Shown: positions 26,306-40,252, numbered from the stretch's first letter. The stretch: DNA of 64,000 bases from Epiperipatus broadwayi (GCA_028023455.1 JAQFVV010006199.1:2916001-2980000); one strand, 5' to 3'. The notes: generated by a model not told the origin, from the sequence alone. Made by a program: numbers and translations.

Positions 26306-26519
26306 AGATCATTTATCTTATTCACATGTATGTGGTAATATGTGTCAGTTGCATAGTGTAGAGTGGATAGCTGTAGGGAGTTTAAAGTCTATGTTGAAAT
26401 CTCTTCTAAATTATATTAAGTCCAGTATGGACAATACACTTATATTTAAAATATATCTTAGTTGTAATTTTCTATACTTTTACTATACGTTTGTTTTAAT
26501 TTTTTTTTCAGTAGCATTA

Positions 26520-27095
26520 CTCAATTTTCAAATTCTAGTTTTATGGTATATAGCTAAAATTATTACAAAATAGGCATAGCAAAAAATACTTTTAAAGAAA
26601 AATATATATAACATTTTTACAGCTAGAGATAAAATAAAGACTAGGAGAATTATCATTTTGAAACCTTTTTTTAAAATTAAGGATTTTTTAAAAATTTTTT
26701 TTCTTTTTGAAACATTAATTAAATTCAAATTTTAGTTTTATGGCACCCATCTAAAATTATTACAGTATAGGCATATTGGAGAATACTTTTAAAGAAAGAT
26801 ATTTATATTATTTTTATCATTAAAGATAATGAAAGAGCTAAACAAATTAAATTTCCACCATTTTACAAAGTCTTTCATTTTGATTTTTTTTATGTGTAAA
26901 ATTATTATAGTATATTAGATTAAAATATGTATGATATTTTACTTCTAATTAATTGACTTTCAAATTCCAATTTTATGGCTGATAGCAAAAATTATTAACA
27001 GTATATACATGTAGCAGATTATTTTTAGACAAAAATATATATAGTATAACAGTTTTTACCCCTATAAATAGATAAGCAAACACAATTGATCTGTT
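26520..27095. repeat. Three-unit degenerate tandem repeat, period about 200-235 bp
   Basis: Units begin near 26522, 26724 and 26955 with ttcaaatt..agttttatgg, then ctaaaattattac, then ata(g)gca(t), then acttttaaagaaa and atatata. Units are AT-rich and diverged, without coding potential. Confidence 0.65.
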
Positions 27096-29400
27096 TTAGG
27101 TGAAAATTATGACTGCCAATCAGTGATTGTTGTGTGAATTTGCATGTTTTGTGTAAATCATAATTTAGTGAAAACTACTCATTCTACTTATTAGTTGTAA
27201 ATTCTAGAAGCTTTTATTGTAGCAAACATTATTGTAAGTATATTATTTTAATCTAGCAATGTTTTATTTATAATTATATTAGATTGAACTATTTTCATAT
27301 TCTAGAACTAATTGTAATATCTTTAGAAAAAATTCAAACTTTATTTAAATTTTTCAAATATTTTCAACTGTTAGTATGGGTTATAAATTAGTATTTAATA
27401 TAACATTGTTAGTGATATTATTCTCCCCTCTTCCTCAAGTGTTGCTATCCTAGTCAATGACAATATTAAAATGTGACTCAACTTAGGAGTTTTAGATTCA
27501 TGAATGTTGAATTAAGATGATGCTTTAACCAACAAAGCTATTCTGTCAAAGGCAATTGGTTGGAGCTAAAATTCAGTATTTATGAAAGGAGAGACAAGAA
27601 TAATATCAATCAAAACAGTTTGCCAAATGCTAATTTTTATGCTATTATCAACAGTTGAATGCATTTAAAATGTTTAAATAAAGCTTAACTTTTTCTAAAG
27701 ATATTAATTCTAGATTATGGAAATAAGCAAAAATAATATAATTACACATAAAATAGCATCACGATAAACGTTCAGACAAACACTAGCAATATTTTAATTT
27801 AATTTAATTCAAAACCATTAGCTTAATTGTTATGTGCACATTCAAATTCTATATCCACCTAATCTCCCAATTAATATAAGCATATTGATCAAACAACACC
27901 ATTTACATAATTATTCAGACACATTAATTGATAGCCTACTGAAAAGAATTAATAAAAATAATTAAAATTAAAATTTAAGCATTAAAGTATTTAAATTTAT
28001 TCAAATAATATAATCTCACTATGATGATAGAATAGATGTGATTAGCATGAATCTTATAAAAATATATAATTTTGATAGTTTTATTAAATCTTTGTATGCC
28101 ATGATAAAATCTGTTAACCTACTAAATTCCATAACAGATATCATTATTATTCTTACTTTAATCTAAGAGTACTTAGTTATTAATGGATATAAATAGGAAG
28201 AAGTCTTTAAATAAAATAGAATTCACATTTGCCATGACTTGGCCTGAAATCAGAAATATTTGGTTGTGAGATTGCTGACCACAAAAGAGAATGTAGAAAA
28301 TAAAATATTAAAATTTTAAAAAGAAGAATAGTAGCAACAGGAAAGAATAACCTGAATTGAATTATTTATATGTATTAAATCATATTATAATATTTTAAAA
28401 ATAACTATCTATTTGTAAAAAAATTCAAAGTGAGGGTAATATTAAAACTTATCTGATCTCTTCCAAGTTCCAGACGAAATTTAGTAGTGACTAGCTCAAC
28501 TCAACACCTCAAATTTTCACAAATCAAGAGATTCTCTTCACTTTTAGAAAAACATTTATTTTGGAAATGATATCTCAAATATCTCTCTCCTCCTAGACTG
28601 TTTGTACACAAAATCATAGTAAGTGTTTTTGGCAATTACATACAAATTAATAAAATAAAATTTTCAAATTATTTTATAATAGATAGATAGATTCACATTA
28701 CCTTTCAGCAGCATTATGACTACGTTTAATCAAACCGCTCTAGGCTGTTGCTTACATGATTAGTACGCATATATTTATCTGAATTAGGAAAATTAATTAT
28801 AAAATATAATTATATTGCATTATGCTAGTCATTTACTAATGATTAATTAATCAAGAATCTCTCTATGCTATTAATATTTGCACAACAAAACTGTAGATTA
28901 TTCAAATGGGATTACTTTTTTATGAATTTTGAAAGCAGATAATATAATAGAAGATTACGGTGTAAGAGTCAATCATGATTCATAAATAAAAATTAAAATT
29001 TCCGTTAAACAAAAAGCTTAAAATAAATGTTACAATTATTTAAATAATTAAACATGAATGAATTATATTAGCATTTTAAAAATAAGTTAAATTTAAATTA
29101 TTTATATTTTAAAGTTCATAATTCTTGTTATGTAATAATAAACCAAGTATACTTATTCAAAATTAAAATACTAAGCAACATCAAATTAAAAATTCACTGT
29201 TGTGTCCCTGTCAAGTCAGGGAAACCATTGGTAAGTACTTTTTAATCTGACATCGGCTACTGGTTTAATTTTGAATAAATGTTGGTTTATTATTGAGTAG
29301 TTTAGCTTTTGACATTTATATATTTTACATATTTAAGTAATAATATACAAAACAACTGCAGTCTTATAAACTAGTAAAATAAAATCATCAAATGGTTTAT
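27096..29400. other. AT-rich stretch, one possible tRNA-like remnant
   Basis: No gene was recognised. At 27485-27551, read on the minus strand, TAGCTTTGTTGGTTAAAGCA resembles a tRNA D arm and A box (consensus TRGCNNAGYNGG), followed by a weak B box around TTCATGAATC. It could be a decayed tRNA or SINE head; evidence is thin. Confidence 0.35.
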
Positions 29401-29404
29401 TGCT

Positions 29405-29640
29405 CAGGAATTTATATGAATCTCGAGCACCAAAATAAATAGAATGGAGATATGAACCATGTACCTTGAACTGTGATGTCTGCCACTCCACCATTGCACT
29501 AAATCATATAGGGCTTTAGAAGAAATATTTGTAAAAAATGCACATACATATTTGTGATCTTTGAATACCAAAATTAACAAACTGAGCTTCAATTCAGAAG
29601 CTCTAGCACTTGAGTTCATTATGCTTCCATTGTGTTAAAT
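29405..29640 (-). repeat. SINE-like remnant with two tRNA-like modules
   Basis: On the minus strand, AGTGCAATGGTGGAGTGGCA (near 29500) followed by GGTTCATATCTCC (near 29455) resembles A- and B-box segments of a tRNA-derived SINE. A second module near 29590-29635 reads CACAATGGAAGCATAATGAA then CTCAAGTGCTAGAGC. The spacing suits RNA polymerase III internal promoters. Both are degenerate and no poly-A or duplication was found. Confidence 0.35.
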
Positions 29641-29690
29641 AGCACAGAATTTTTATTGTTAAATTTCTACTATACTTTTAATGTTTACAC

Positions 29691-29757
29691 CCCCCCCCCC
29701 CGAATATTGTTTTTATCTTAGTTCATTTATTATATATATATATATATATATATATTA
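29691..29757. repeat. C-run and (TA)n tract
   Basis: About 12 C in a row (29690-29701), rare in this AT-rich window, followed by a 12-unit TA tract (29731-29756). Confidence 0.9.
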
Positions 29758-32700
29758 TAACCAGAAAAGAATGTCAACCCAAAAATTGAGCCTCCTGGCT
29801 TTGGTTATATTCAAAAGCAAAAGATAAGTGGTTGAGATAGATGTTCTATGTGGAAGTGTAATTACCAAAAGTAGTTTGCAATGCATATAGCCCTACGTTC
29901 ATATAAAACAAAATATAATGCTATTTATAACCTTAATAATATATAAAATTTGAAACTAATAATTTTGTCAGGGTATTGTGTGCTACCATTAGTTAATAAA
30001 TTTTTAAGTAAATATTTTTTAATATAATGTTTCTTACTAAAATAACTAATTAAATATAAATTGATTTGTGTTTAAACTAAGGCTAGCAAACTTAAATATA
30101 TGTTGACTAATAATTTATTTAGGGTTACATAAAATAAAAAAAATAAATGTATGGATGTAAAATTTATTCATTTATCTTGGGATAAGATGATATAAAAAGG
30201 AATTTTATGTACATCATTTTACCATATGTCTTTGTGTTTCAAATAGCAACAATAACAATAATAATGTATCTAATACAAATAGATTTATGAGTAATATAAT
30301 ATCTTGAATATGATATTATTTCATAAATATGCAGTGATGATGTTTCTTTAATAATGACAAAAGAGAAGTATTAAAATTAACATTTGCTTTGTTATGCAAT
30401 ATAAAATAAATTATTAAAGAATAATAATCAACATAATTATTTATAGAAAATTATGCAAAATATTTAATAAATATTAATATTTGTTCTTTAAACTCTAATC
30501 TAAGCTCAGGATATGAAAGTGTACAGTCATAGTATTGCAAAGACACTCAATTGGAGCAGATTAAATATTATTTAAAAGCAAATCCTTAATTTAAATACTA
30601 GAAAATAATAATAATAATTAACTTAATAATAATAAAAAATAATAAATGTTTTATATTGTCCTTACTTAGTTTGTTTTTATATTGTCTTTACTTAATTTGT
30701 TTCAATAACTAATCAATAATTAGTCAACCTCATGTACGAACAATTGAGAAGTTTTTCATACCTTTAAAAAACCCACTGAAATTATTGCTTAACACTCCTA
30801 AATGATATTTAAAACATATGACTTATTTATTACACTTCAAGATCCTTTATTGGATTAATTTGAAGGCTTATTTGTTAAGAGTAAAACTCTACTAACATAA
30901 TATAACCCATATCACTAGGATGCCTTATTTCATACTATATAACCTTTTAAAAAATAATACTAACATATAGAAGCAATAAATAAAATATTTCTTATAGACA
31001 TAATTATTTAACTAAGGATTATTAACTTCTTATAATTTGAGATTGAAACTTAAGACGCCATAAAACATATAATAATTTCAATATAGTAAAATTTTATATA
31101 AGTTTAAAATTTACTTATATTAATACAACCTAGTCCTAATGTAAATCATATATTTCATCATATTCAATATCATAAATAATAAAATCTGGAGGACTTTTAT
31201 ATTTCATTAATATACTTATGATGATGATGTAATAATAACAACAATCAATCAACCAACTAACTAAAACTAACTAACAAACAAAATAAATAAGCAATTATAA
31301 TAAAGTTCATTAATTAATACTTCAGTTTCTGCTCCAATCTTTAAAAATAATTTAAATTTATTCCAAAGAAATATTTATACTTGCGTAATTTTTGGAAATT
31401 CATGGAAACATTGTAATAAAAGCATCAAAAATAATATAAAACACATTCAGTTTCCTTTTTGTAATTTAATTCTTACTGGAATACAATATAAGAATGAATA
31501 AAATTCCATTAAGCACTTTGTTAATCCAATATGAGTTATATTTAACACATTCCATTTTAAGGCTTGCTGATAAATGTAACTTTCATAATATTCAATATAT
31601 GCACTTATAATTCATAATCTATAAGTGATATTAACATATTTGGCATTTATAATACATTATCCATTTCTTAAATCACTGTAGGTGAACCATAGTTTATTAT
31701 ATAAAACAATTTAATTTATTTGAAAAGTCATTATAACTTTATATCCAAAGGATTGGCTTTCATTACTTTTTTTGAAGTATTTTATTAATCCATGAGTTTA
31801 TAGATATTTAATTTGTGTTGCTATATAGTCCAGGTCATATATATATATATGTGTGTGTGTATGACCAAGCAAATAGATTATAATTCATAAACAAATAGAT
31901 TGCATTGATTTTTAATCAAAGTGTAACAGTTTACAAACAACAAAGTTTATGATGGTAAATTTGAGATAAAAATCATTACTTAAAGTTGTTCTTTCAATAA
32001 TTTATTTTGAGATAATCTATAACATTGAGACAAAATATTCATGCTTTTTGAAGTGATGAGAAAAGTTGATTCACCACTGTTTTCAATAAATACAAGCAAG
32101 TTGATTGAAGTTGATAGATATAATTTTATAAATATATTAATTAATTACCATAGTTCAAAATCAAAACAATGCCAATTTCACTGAAGTCATTAGATAGTAT
32201 TCCATGAATAAATTTATTAAATTTCCATTATCAATTAATTGCAATAAATGAAATTTTCTTGAAATAATAATCAGATAGTTCTTATCTATTTGTTGTTTAT
32301 TCTTTTCCTAGTCTGATAAAAAAAAAAACATTTTTGCCAAAGCTAAGACAAAATGCCTAGACTGATTAATTTATTTGATCATGATTGATGAAGACAAAAT
32401 TGCTATTTTAAAGTTTTAACCTGCTTAGGTTGTGAATGAAATAAAATTTTGTAATTGTTGATAGTTTTTTCAAAGCATTGGTATTTATACCTATCATTCA
32501 GCTGATGTTTGTACTGTGCCATATTTCCCATTATGCACTGGTGTTGCTTTATTTTTTGGGGAAAATTTGGCTAAAGGCAGACTATAGACATTGTTTAAGT
32601 TTTGAATTAACATGGTAATTTTTTATGAAAGCAGTTTAAAATGAAGAGAAAAAATATTAATAATAATTTCAAGTTTTTTCAATCATTTCATTTTGTTTTC

Positions 32701-33229
32701 TGAGTTTAAAATAATTTTACAATCATGTATTTAAAATAATCAACACAAAAAATTGAATGTTCTCAGATATTTATTCCAATTAAATTTAAATTTACCTTTT
32801 AATAAATTATATTATTATATAAATATCCTTTTAATACAAAACAAAGTAAATTAATTTTACTAAATTTAAACACATAAAGTCTCATGCATGCACACACATA
32901 AAATAGAACTGTCTGTTCTATTCATTAGATAAAAATGCAATCTTTAATGTAATCACTTCTCTTTAAATATTCTGTGTTATAATGTCAGATTTATATTCTA
33001 TTCTATATAAAAAATCAGTTTATTTTTTAAAAATTAAAATAATTTATATATTTTTTTGTTTATTAAATAATGTAATACTATAGAAGTCTTTGTCAGTTTT
33101 TTCATATTCCACTTATTTTTTCATCATTCTAAGTGTCTATTGTATGAATTATAATATTTTTTTGTCACTGCTTTGTTCTTCTAAAATCTAAACAATGTTT
33201 TTTGTTTACCTACACATATATTAAGTGAT
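29758..33229. other. AT-rich stretch without recognisable genes
   Basis: Long stretch of low complexity with scattered short AAT, TA and GT tracts (31838-31860). No element or gene was recognised. Confidence 0.45.
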
Positions 33230-35600
33230 ATATTGTACCGGTCAGAATTGTATGTTCATTTAACAAAGTTTAGAATCTAAGCAAAAGTACCCTAAATCCA
33301 CTCATGCCCGAGATACACAGGTCAGGAGCAATCATGAATTCTGCCCTATTTGCTCTTCTCTAAAATTATAACATTATAAACAACACTTCTGATGATAACA
33401 TGAAATTTTATTCATTCTGGTCCCAGAGACACAGCAGAGAAACATGAGATCTACAGAGTAATTAGCATAAATAAATAATGTTAAAACTTGGCTCAATCAA
33501 ATACCTTATGTGAAGGGACAATTTATAAATTTTAAATGAATTGCACACAGCTAGCATTGCAAAAGAAACATGAATTATAAAATAGTATCCATCCAGAATG
33601 AGCAAAGACAGAACAACCCAGAGATAAATGTCCATTTAAAGTAATTAGTTATAACTTCTAAATATTACTAACATTATTATAAATATTTAATGGAATTCAA
33701 TGAGTGAGAGTCAGTAAGACACAATGCATGAGTAATTATTAAAACATAATAATTTAATAAATATAAATTTAATTTACATTAGAAAACATAGCACAGATTT
33801 AATGCGGTTATTACTTTGCATATAAGCAACTGATTTAGTATGCTAATGAGTTATAATATAATAATAAATTAATGTTATCAATGCGGTGATCATTACTTTA
33901 AGTAATGTTAAGGACATTTACAAATTCATCTCTAAAGAGAGGTTTACTCTTGATATGATAGTTAATAATTTATCATTTATGAGCATATTTGGGCCTGTAC
34001 AAATGAGGAATGGGTTAGCCTAAATTAGCTTTACCGTGACAATCCTAAAATATTCAGCTAATTATAAAATGAGTGGTTTATAAACATCACTGTGTCATGT
34101 CTTATAGATAAAATGAGAACTACATATAAAAGAACTCGCAGTGCTAACTATAATGACAGCATTTAAAATGGAGAAGATGTCCGTCTTTGGACTGGAAGGC
34201 TTTATCACATATATGATTCCACTTGTATTTATCACAAGGCGATATTTGAAAATATGAGTGGTAAGGATTCCATGGCACGCCCTCCAATGTGTCACATGCA
34301 GAGCCTTAATACTCTAATGTTTATCCTGAGATCGGTTATACCAAACCTCATTCCTATACGAGTTATGTGAAAAAAATCCGGATTTCGGATGAGTAAATAT
34401 GATAAAGCAAAATATAATTCTTTAAAATGCTATCATAAGTAAGCAACGCGAATATGGCTTAAGTTTTAAATGACTAATGAAATAATTTAAGCTTAAATAA
34501 AGCAATAATATCATGCATAACACCATGATAAAATGATAACCCACTCAGCATTGTACGTATAACTTTAATAAATTTAGGATGTCGAATATAAAAGAAGGAA
34601 AAATATTATTTTCTCTATTTAACAAGCCCAAGCATTCCTATATGACGATATATTAATTAATTTAACTCTTAATGGTATATAAGTAATAAATAGTTATTAA
34701 AGTATATTAATAATCAAATTTATTAAAAAAATATAAATTGCATTTAAATATCGATAGTGATATGATTTTTAAACAATCCGCCATTAACCATAATTTCAAA
34801 ATATTTAACCGAGCGAACAGCGTTCAGTAAGAAATTTTACGTTTAACTATTTAAATATTCCAAAAATATCGGAATGATGATTGAAATAATATAAGTTCAC
34901 TAGATTAAAACATTAGCACACTAAAACTAATTTAATAAGAGATATATTTAAATAAGTTTTGCCACATGAAATAAAATAATTAGAGTGTGAAACTTTAAAA
35001 GCTAATGATAGATTTAAAGTACATAATTCTGTGCTTAGCGTTTCAAAGAACAAGTTTAAAACTTAAGAGAGAAAATCACAAATTTAATGATAATTAAGTT
35101 TATAATCAGTTATAAAATAAATAAAGATTTCATTCTGATTACAATTAAGATTTAGGAAAGAAATGAAGTGAGGAGAATTAAGAGTTCATTCTTCGGCAAA
35201 ACGGATTACCTTTAGAAATTATGGTGGCCACTTATAATAACATATACAAAGTTTAGCAAGGCACAACATTAATAAAATAATGGTAGGCATCTTCCAATAT
35301 TCTTTACAATTAAACATAACAGTTCTCAAGTAGCGATGGCATAGCAGGGAGACAGAACAGAAGCGATTTATGATCAGGGAGGCAAATTGTTTTTTACTCA
35401 CAGTTCATATTGTTTCCACTCCCTATACAAATACCAGAGAGAAGAGTGATTTGAACTCCTTCCATGCAATACTAGAACTTCTGCTCCTCCTATACTTGAA
35501 ATTTACCAATATTGGAAGATGTAAACAATACGTTCCAGAAAGCAGATTATTTAAACGTATTTTTAAAATTGCAAATAACTTTAAAATATGATTTTTGGTT
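33230..35600. other. Unidentified block with more CpG and few simple repeats
   Basis: From about gtaccggtcaga (33236) to tttaaacgta (35560) the sequence has noticeably more CpG and fewer microsatellites than its flanks (for example gagcgaacagcgttcag, aatgcggt twice). No frame above about 70 codons looks coding and no terminal repeats were found. It may be a younger noncoding insertion, a long LTR or a conserved noncoding or transcribed region. Confidence 0.3.
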
Positions 35601-36276
35601 TGACTTGAAATGAGAATGACATTTTTAAATTGTAATAATACTTTTTAGAATTTCTGGCATTGCTTTAGCTCTACATTAATTGTATTTATTTTTATATCTG
35701 TAATACATATACGCACATACACAATTATCTAAGTGAAGGGAATTTACAAGCTTGAAAATAAAATATACTTAAGCTAAAATAATAATTCAACTGGTTACAC
35801 ATAACCTTTTCTTAAATAAACAGGGTGGAAGTGATATGTGTATATGTGTGTGCATAACATTCCTGGATGACCAAATAAACATATAAACTGGTTCAAACCC
35901 TACTTTAAAGGTATGTAATGTCATCAGGCAGTGAAGTTAAATATGTGCTACAGATTTACCACTTCAATATGATTAAGTAATGTTCATCACTGATTATTTG
36001 CCTGACTTTAATAATAATAAAAAAAAATTCTTTGAATAAACAGACAAAATGTATTACGAAATACTTTATGCAGAATTAAAAATAATAATGTGTGTAACAT
36101 AGGACATATATAATAAATGACATTCCTAGAACCTATTCTCATCTATCTTGACATATTCAGCATATAGTGAAAATTAAAATAAGAGCAAATAAAGTTACTG
36201 AAAACAGGTTTTTAGACCATGCATATATATATATATTACTTCAATATTTATTGTATATATATATATATTACTTCAA
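35601..36276. other. AT-rich stretch without recognisable genes
   Basis: Short GT-rich patch at 35838-35855; nothing else supported. Confidence 0.4.
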
Positions 36277-36289
36277 TATTTATTGTATA

Positions 36290-37040
36290 ATTAAATTGAA
36301 AGGCTGTAAACCTTTCACACCTATTATACTCTTTTCTTTACTTGTCTTTCTATATATCTAAGCCAGTCTGAAGTATTTAGGTTTAAAAGTGTGAAGCTTT
36401 AAATATCTTCACATTTAACTCACTGAATCTAAATTACAAACACACAGTGCAAAATCGTATGATTTACTGTGCAGTAGTTTTTAGATGTTATAACTTGCAG
36501 TAACATATGTAAATAATATTTATTTTATATAAAGTGCAGATAGTTAGTTGAAATTAAATTGAAAGGCTGCAAACTTTTGTGCTTATTATACTTATCTGAC
36601 AGCCAATCAGATGTTATGATGGCTGTCTGAATAATGATCAAACCATAAACATAAGACAGAGAATTTTACAAGAAAAGGGTGGCTCACCATTTTCTTTATT
36701 TGTCTTTCTGTATATCTAAGCCAGTCTGAAGTATTTAGGTTTGAAAGTGTGAAGCTTTAAATATCTTCATATCTAACTCACTGAGTCTAAATTACAAAAA
36801 TAGAGTGCAAAATTCTATGATTTACTTCAGACTGGCTTAGATATATAAAAAGACAAGTAAAGAAAAGGGTGGACTGCCCTTTTTTGTGAAATTCTCTGAC
36901 TTGTGTTTACAGTTTGATCATTATTCAGACAGCCATCATAACATCTGATGGGCTCTCAGATAAGTATAATAAGTGCAAAAGGTTTGTTGCCTTTCAATTT
37001 AATTTCAACTAACTATCTGTACTTTATATAAAATAAATAT
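36290..37040. mobile_element. Family C inverted/tandem element with 13-bp target duplication
   Basis: 751 bp built like the hammerhead elements. The first, internally deleted copy starts at the duplication (attaaattgaaaggctg, 36290); a second, complete tandem copy spans about 36545-36826; an inverted copy spans 36827-37003; a unique tail of 37 nt follows (37004-37040). tatttattgtata occurs at 36277-36289 and 37041-37053. Landmarks are aagccagtctgaag, gttatgatggctgtctga and aatgatcaaa. A conserved hairpin GACAGCC/GGCTGTC is present in the second copy. No complete hammerhead core was found; the nearest candidate, CTGAAGT ... GAAA, lacks A9 and a stem II. No ORF. Confidence 0.7.
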
Positions 37041-37053
37041 TATTTATTGTATA

Positions 37054-37914
37054 GTATAATGGTATGGAGAAACTGGAGTGAACCTGAGGTGATTGAAAAT
37101 CATCATCACAAGTTACTATAAAATTTCAATATAAAATTAAATACACCTGGTCTAATTTTATGTCGATTATTTTAATGTGATTTTGAAGTTATGCAATTTA
37201 TATTTCTTCTTAATATTTTTTTATATTTCACTATATTTATTAGATGTCAAAAAATTTAAATTATTAATAACTTATTTTGACTTGAAATACTTTTTTTCCC
37301 AAAAATATAATGTTATATTAGCAGCTAACATGAATATGGCATGAATCTGTATTTAGAATCTTAGCTTTTATGTAAATAACCTACTTATACTAATGAGTAA
37401 ATAATAATAATAGATTTATACTTACATATAAAAATATTGCAATAAATATTTAAAAATTTTAAACTTTTAGAATATATTTTGTTAGGTATAACAGAAATAA
37501 ATAATGTAGATTTTTAAAATAAATACCGAAAATTTTATTGATTTTATAAACTGAAAATAATATTTCCAACGATAATGTATATTCTTTTTGTTTTGATTGC
37601 GATCTCATTTTTTTAATATAGAAACAAAATGTGAACATTTAAAATTTATTTCAGTAATAAAAATCAGTTGTCAACAGAAAAACATTAACACAGCACAAGA
37701 CTGAAATTGGCACTAGTTGTGTAAATGGGATGCAGCAGAATATGGGAAAACTTAGAGTAGGGAATGAAACATAAAGTGGCTAACAAGTTTCTCTGGGCAT
37801 AATTACTGAGAGATTCTTGACTTCATTCAAGAAGAAGCTACATCACATCGAGGAATCTGATTTCTTACCAGTTTACAAATGAACAGCATATCATCAAATA
37901 GTGATAATGATTAA
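37054..37914. other. AT-rich stretch; possible upstream part of the Tigger relic
   Basis: Sequence at 37690-37880 is less AT-rich and lies just upstream, in the element's orientation, of the Tigger copy; it may be transposase remnant, but frames are broken and I could not recognise catalytic motifs. Confidence 0.3.
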
Positions 37915-38206
37915 AATACATATGAAAAAAATGTAAAATTAAATACTGTAGTTATTTATCTTGTATCAATTTTTTTCAAATATTTGATATTTTTTATTAG
38001 TCATACTTTATTTCCTTATTTTTTTAATGTGAATTTTAAAGTAATTTTTCCTTGTTTCTTTGCTTTTATGCAAATTCTGAAAATTACAGACCCTATCCCC
38101 CATTTTTTAAGGTAAGTTAAGTCTATTTTTGTGTGATTTTTTTTAATGCAAGTTTTTTGGGAACCTAACTACCACATAAAATGAGACCAAGGTGTACAAA
38201 TGAATA
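37915..38206 (+). mobile_element. Tigger/pogo-like relic, copy 2 (3' end only)
   Basis: Reverse-complement match to 7187-7480 over its whole length, including gtaagttaagtcta, ttatttccttat, attagtcata and cacataaaatgag near the outer end. It contains no transposase. Two unlinked copies sharing an end define this as a repeat family. Confidence 0.55.
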
Positions 38207-38869
38207 TAAGGTGAAAGGAATGAGTATAGAACTAAGAATAAATTCACCAGAATTACACAAAAGTAATAATCATTCATCATTATGAATAATCAACTATAAA
38301 AAATAAACCAACAGTCAATCTTGTGACTGGATTTGAAATGGGTTTACTATAGTCCAGGCTAATTATTTAGCTCTTTTCAGCTTGGGGCAGGTTATTTAAA
38401 CAATAATTTTGTATCAAAAATGTGAAGCCATAAGAATATAACAATTTTAAAAAATAATGCTAGGATGCTAAAACATGCTGACCATCATTAATGCTCTAGC
38501 CACTTAGTACCATTAATGTACTAGCCAAATTTCTAAAGAAGTAATAAATAAAATGAAATGTAGTGCAAGGACTTTAATGGATAATTTCTTTTGCACCAAC
38601 CAGGATCATCATCATCAGTATATCCATAACACAAAACATAAACTGCTATTAAATAAATGACTGTTATGCATGAGTCCAGCTCAGTGAGCAAAGCTTTATA
38701 ACTGTTACAATAAAATGTAAATTTATTATTAACAATTAAAATGGAATTAAGGTCTGTTGAGTATGATATAAATGTAAATTTAACATTCTGATTTTGATTA
38801 ATACAGAAAGAAGCTAGCACATTGTGATTTATTAATATGTCAATAGGTTTACATAAAATGTATATATTG

Positions 38870-39110
38870 GCACACAGACATGCCTGTATAAAAAATTACA
38901 CATCAGAATTGTGATAAACTAATAATAAAATTCAATAATTTATTTGAATAATTCATAAAGTATGATTGATTTTAACATATATATGTCTATATGACACTTA
39001 TCTACATAAGTACAGACATGCTGTACAAACTAAAATTACACATCAGAATTATGATAAACTACTAATAAAATTTGATTCAGTTTTAATATGTAAATGCACA
39101 TGTATGGGTG
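38870..39110. repeat. Two-unit tandem duplication, period about 137 bp
   Basis: cagacatg ... gta, then aattacacatcagaatt, gtgataaact and aataaaatt occur at about 38876 and 39013. Unit 2 is slightly diverged. Confidence 0.75.
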
Positions 39111-39165
39111 TATATATACAAAATATAGATAATTCAAATTAAAACTATTAAGTAGCCTCTTCTCC

Positions 39166-39455
<290 letters not shown>

Positions 39456-39850
39456 GTTTTTTTTTAAAAAATCCAAAAATAAACAATTATCATTTGGAAA
39501 GATTCATATAAAATTTAGATCCTTCTGGCCTCAGTTTCAATATTTTAAAAAAAGATCCTCAGAGTTCCCCCCCCTCTCTCACTTTTTTATGAAAAATATT
39601 GGGAACAAATAATTTTCTAGACACAAATGTCAATTATTATTTTCTTTCCATGTTTTATTTTTAGTTGATAAAAGTCATTTACCTTTAAAATTTGTTAATT
39701 AGAAATTTTAACTTATTTTCCAGAAATTATTTAAAATATTCTCAATATATATAGCACACTACTCATCAGTTGTAATTTATATATATATATATATGATGCA
39801 GTACCTTTATCTGTACTCTGCATATAGATAAAACAGTATATACTGTAATG

Positions 39851-40244
39851 CAGGAGTCTCCAATCTTATGCCTGTGGACACCATGGTGCCCGCAGACTAT
39901 TTTATGTGTGCCCACTGCTATCTGAACATGATAAAAAGTTATTTATCTGATACAAATAAATTTAATTTTTAAAATTTCTTATAAATTATTGTATTATATT
40001 GTAATCAAATTATAGGACATACTATACTTTTACAGCGTAAAAATATAATTAATTATGTTAAAATTTTATTTTTGAAATAATTGTTTTTTTGTACCTTATG
40101 TATATTATTAACAATATCCAACTATAAATTTACATTGAAAAAATAAATGGTGCCCACCATCTGGTTGAAAAAAATAAATGGTGCCTGCCACCTGGCTGGT
40201 ATTATAGAATGTGCTCTTAAGTGCAAAAAGGTTGGGAACCTCTA
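39851..40244 (+). mobile_element. hAT-family MITE with 8-bp target duplication
   Basis: 394-bp non-autonomous DNA transposon. The left end is CAGGAGTCTCCAATC; the complement of the right end is TAGAGGTTCCCAACC, the hAT terminal pattern YAGNGNTYYCCAAYC. CTGTAATG (39843-39850) and CTGTAATA (40245-40252) form an 8-bp duplication with one difference, as hAT transposases make. Subterminal gtgcccgcagac, gtgcccaccatctgg and gtgcctgccacctgg repeat. No transposase; it would be moved in trans. Confidence 0.85.
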
Positions 40245-40252
40245 CTGTAATA

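Larger units (their letters stand above)
25531..26451 (+). mobile_element. Family B hammerhead element, minus-minus-plus composite with degenerate 13-bp target duplication
   Basis: 921 bp. A full-length minus copy (25531-25985) is followed by the tail of a second minus copy (25986-26105), broken inside its ribozyme at catatttt|gagcatgc, then a plus copy (26106-26407) and a unique 44 nt tail (26408-26451). The two minus ribozyme sites are about 468 bp apart, which gives the monomer length. Flanks tacatcttagttt (25518-25530) and tatatcttagttg (26452-26464) agree at 11 of 13 positions. The left arm starts exactly at the duplication, as in the other elements. A TG tract (26229-26253) has expanded inside the plus copy. 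Confidence 0.8.

Noticed and set aside
33392-33420. CTGATGATAACATGAAA
   Set aside because: Core strings are present, but the six bases between them cannot form stem II and no stem I is possible. Chance match.
36365-36400. CTGAAGTATTTAGGTTTGAAA in family C
   Set aside because: A9 is missing and stem II bases are not complementary in any of the three copies.
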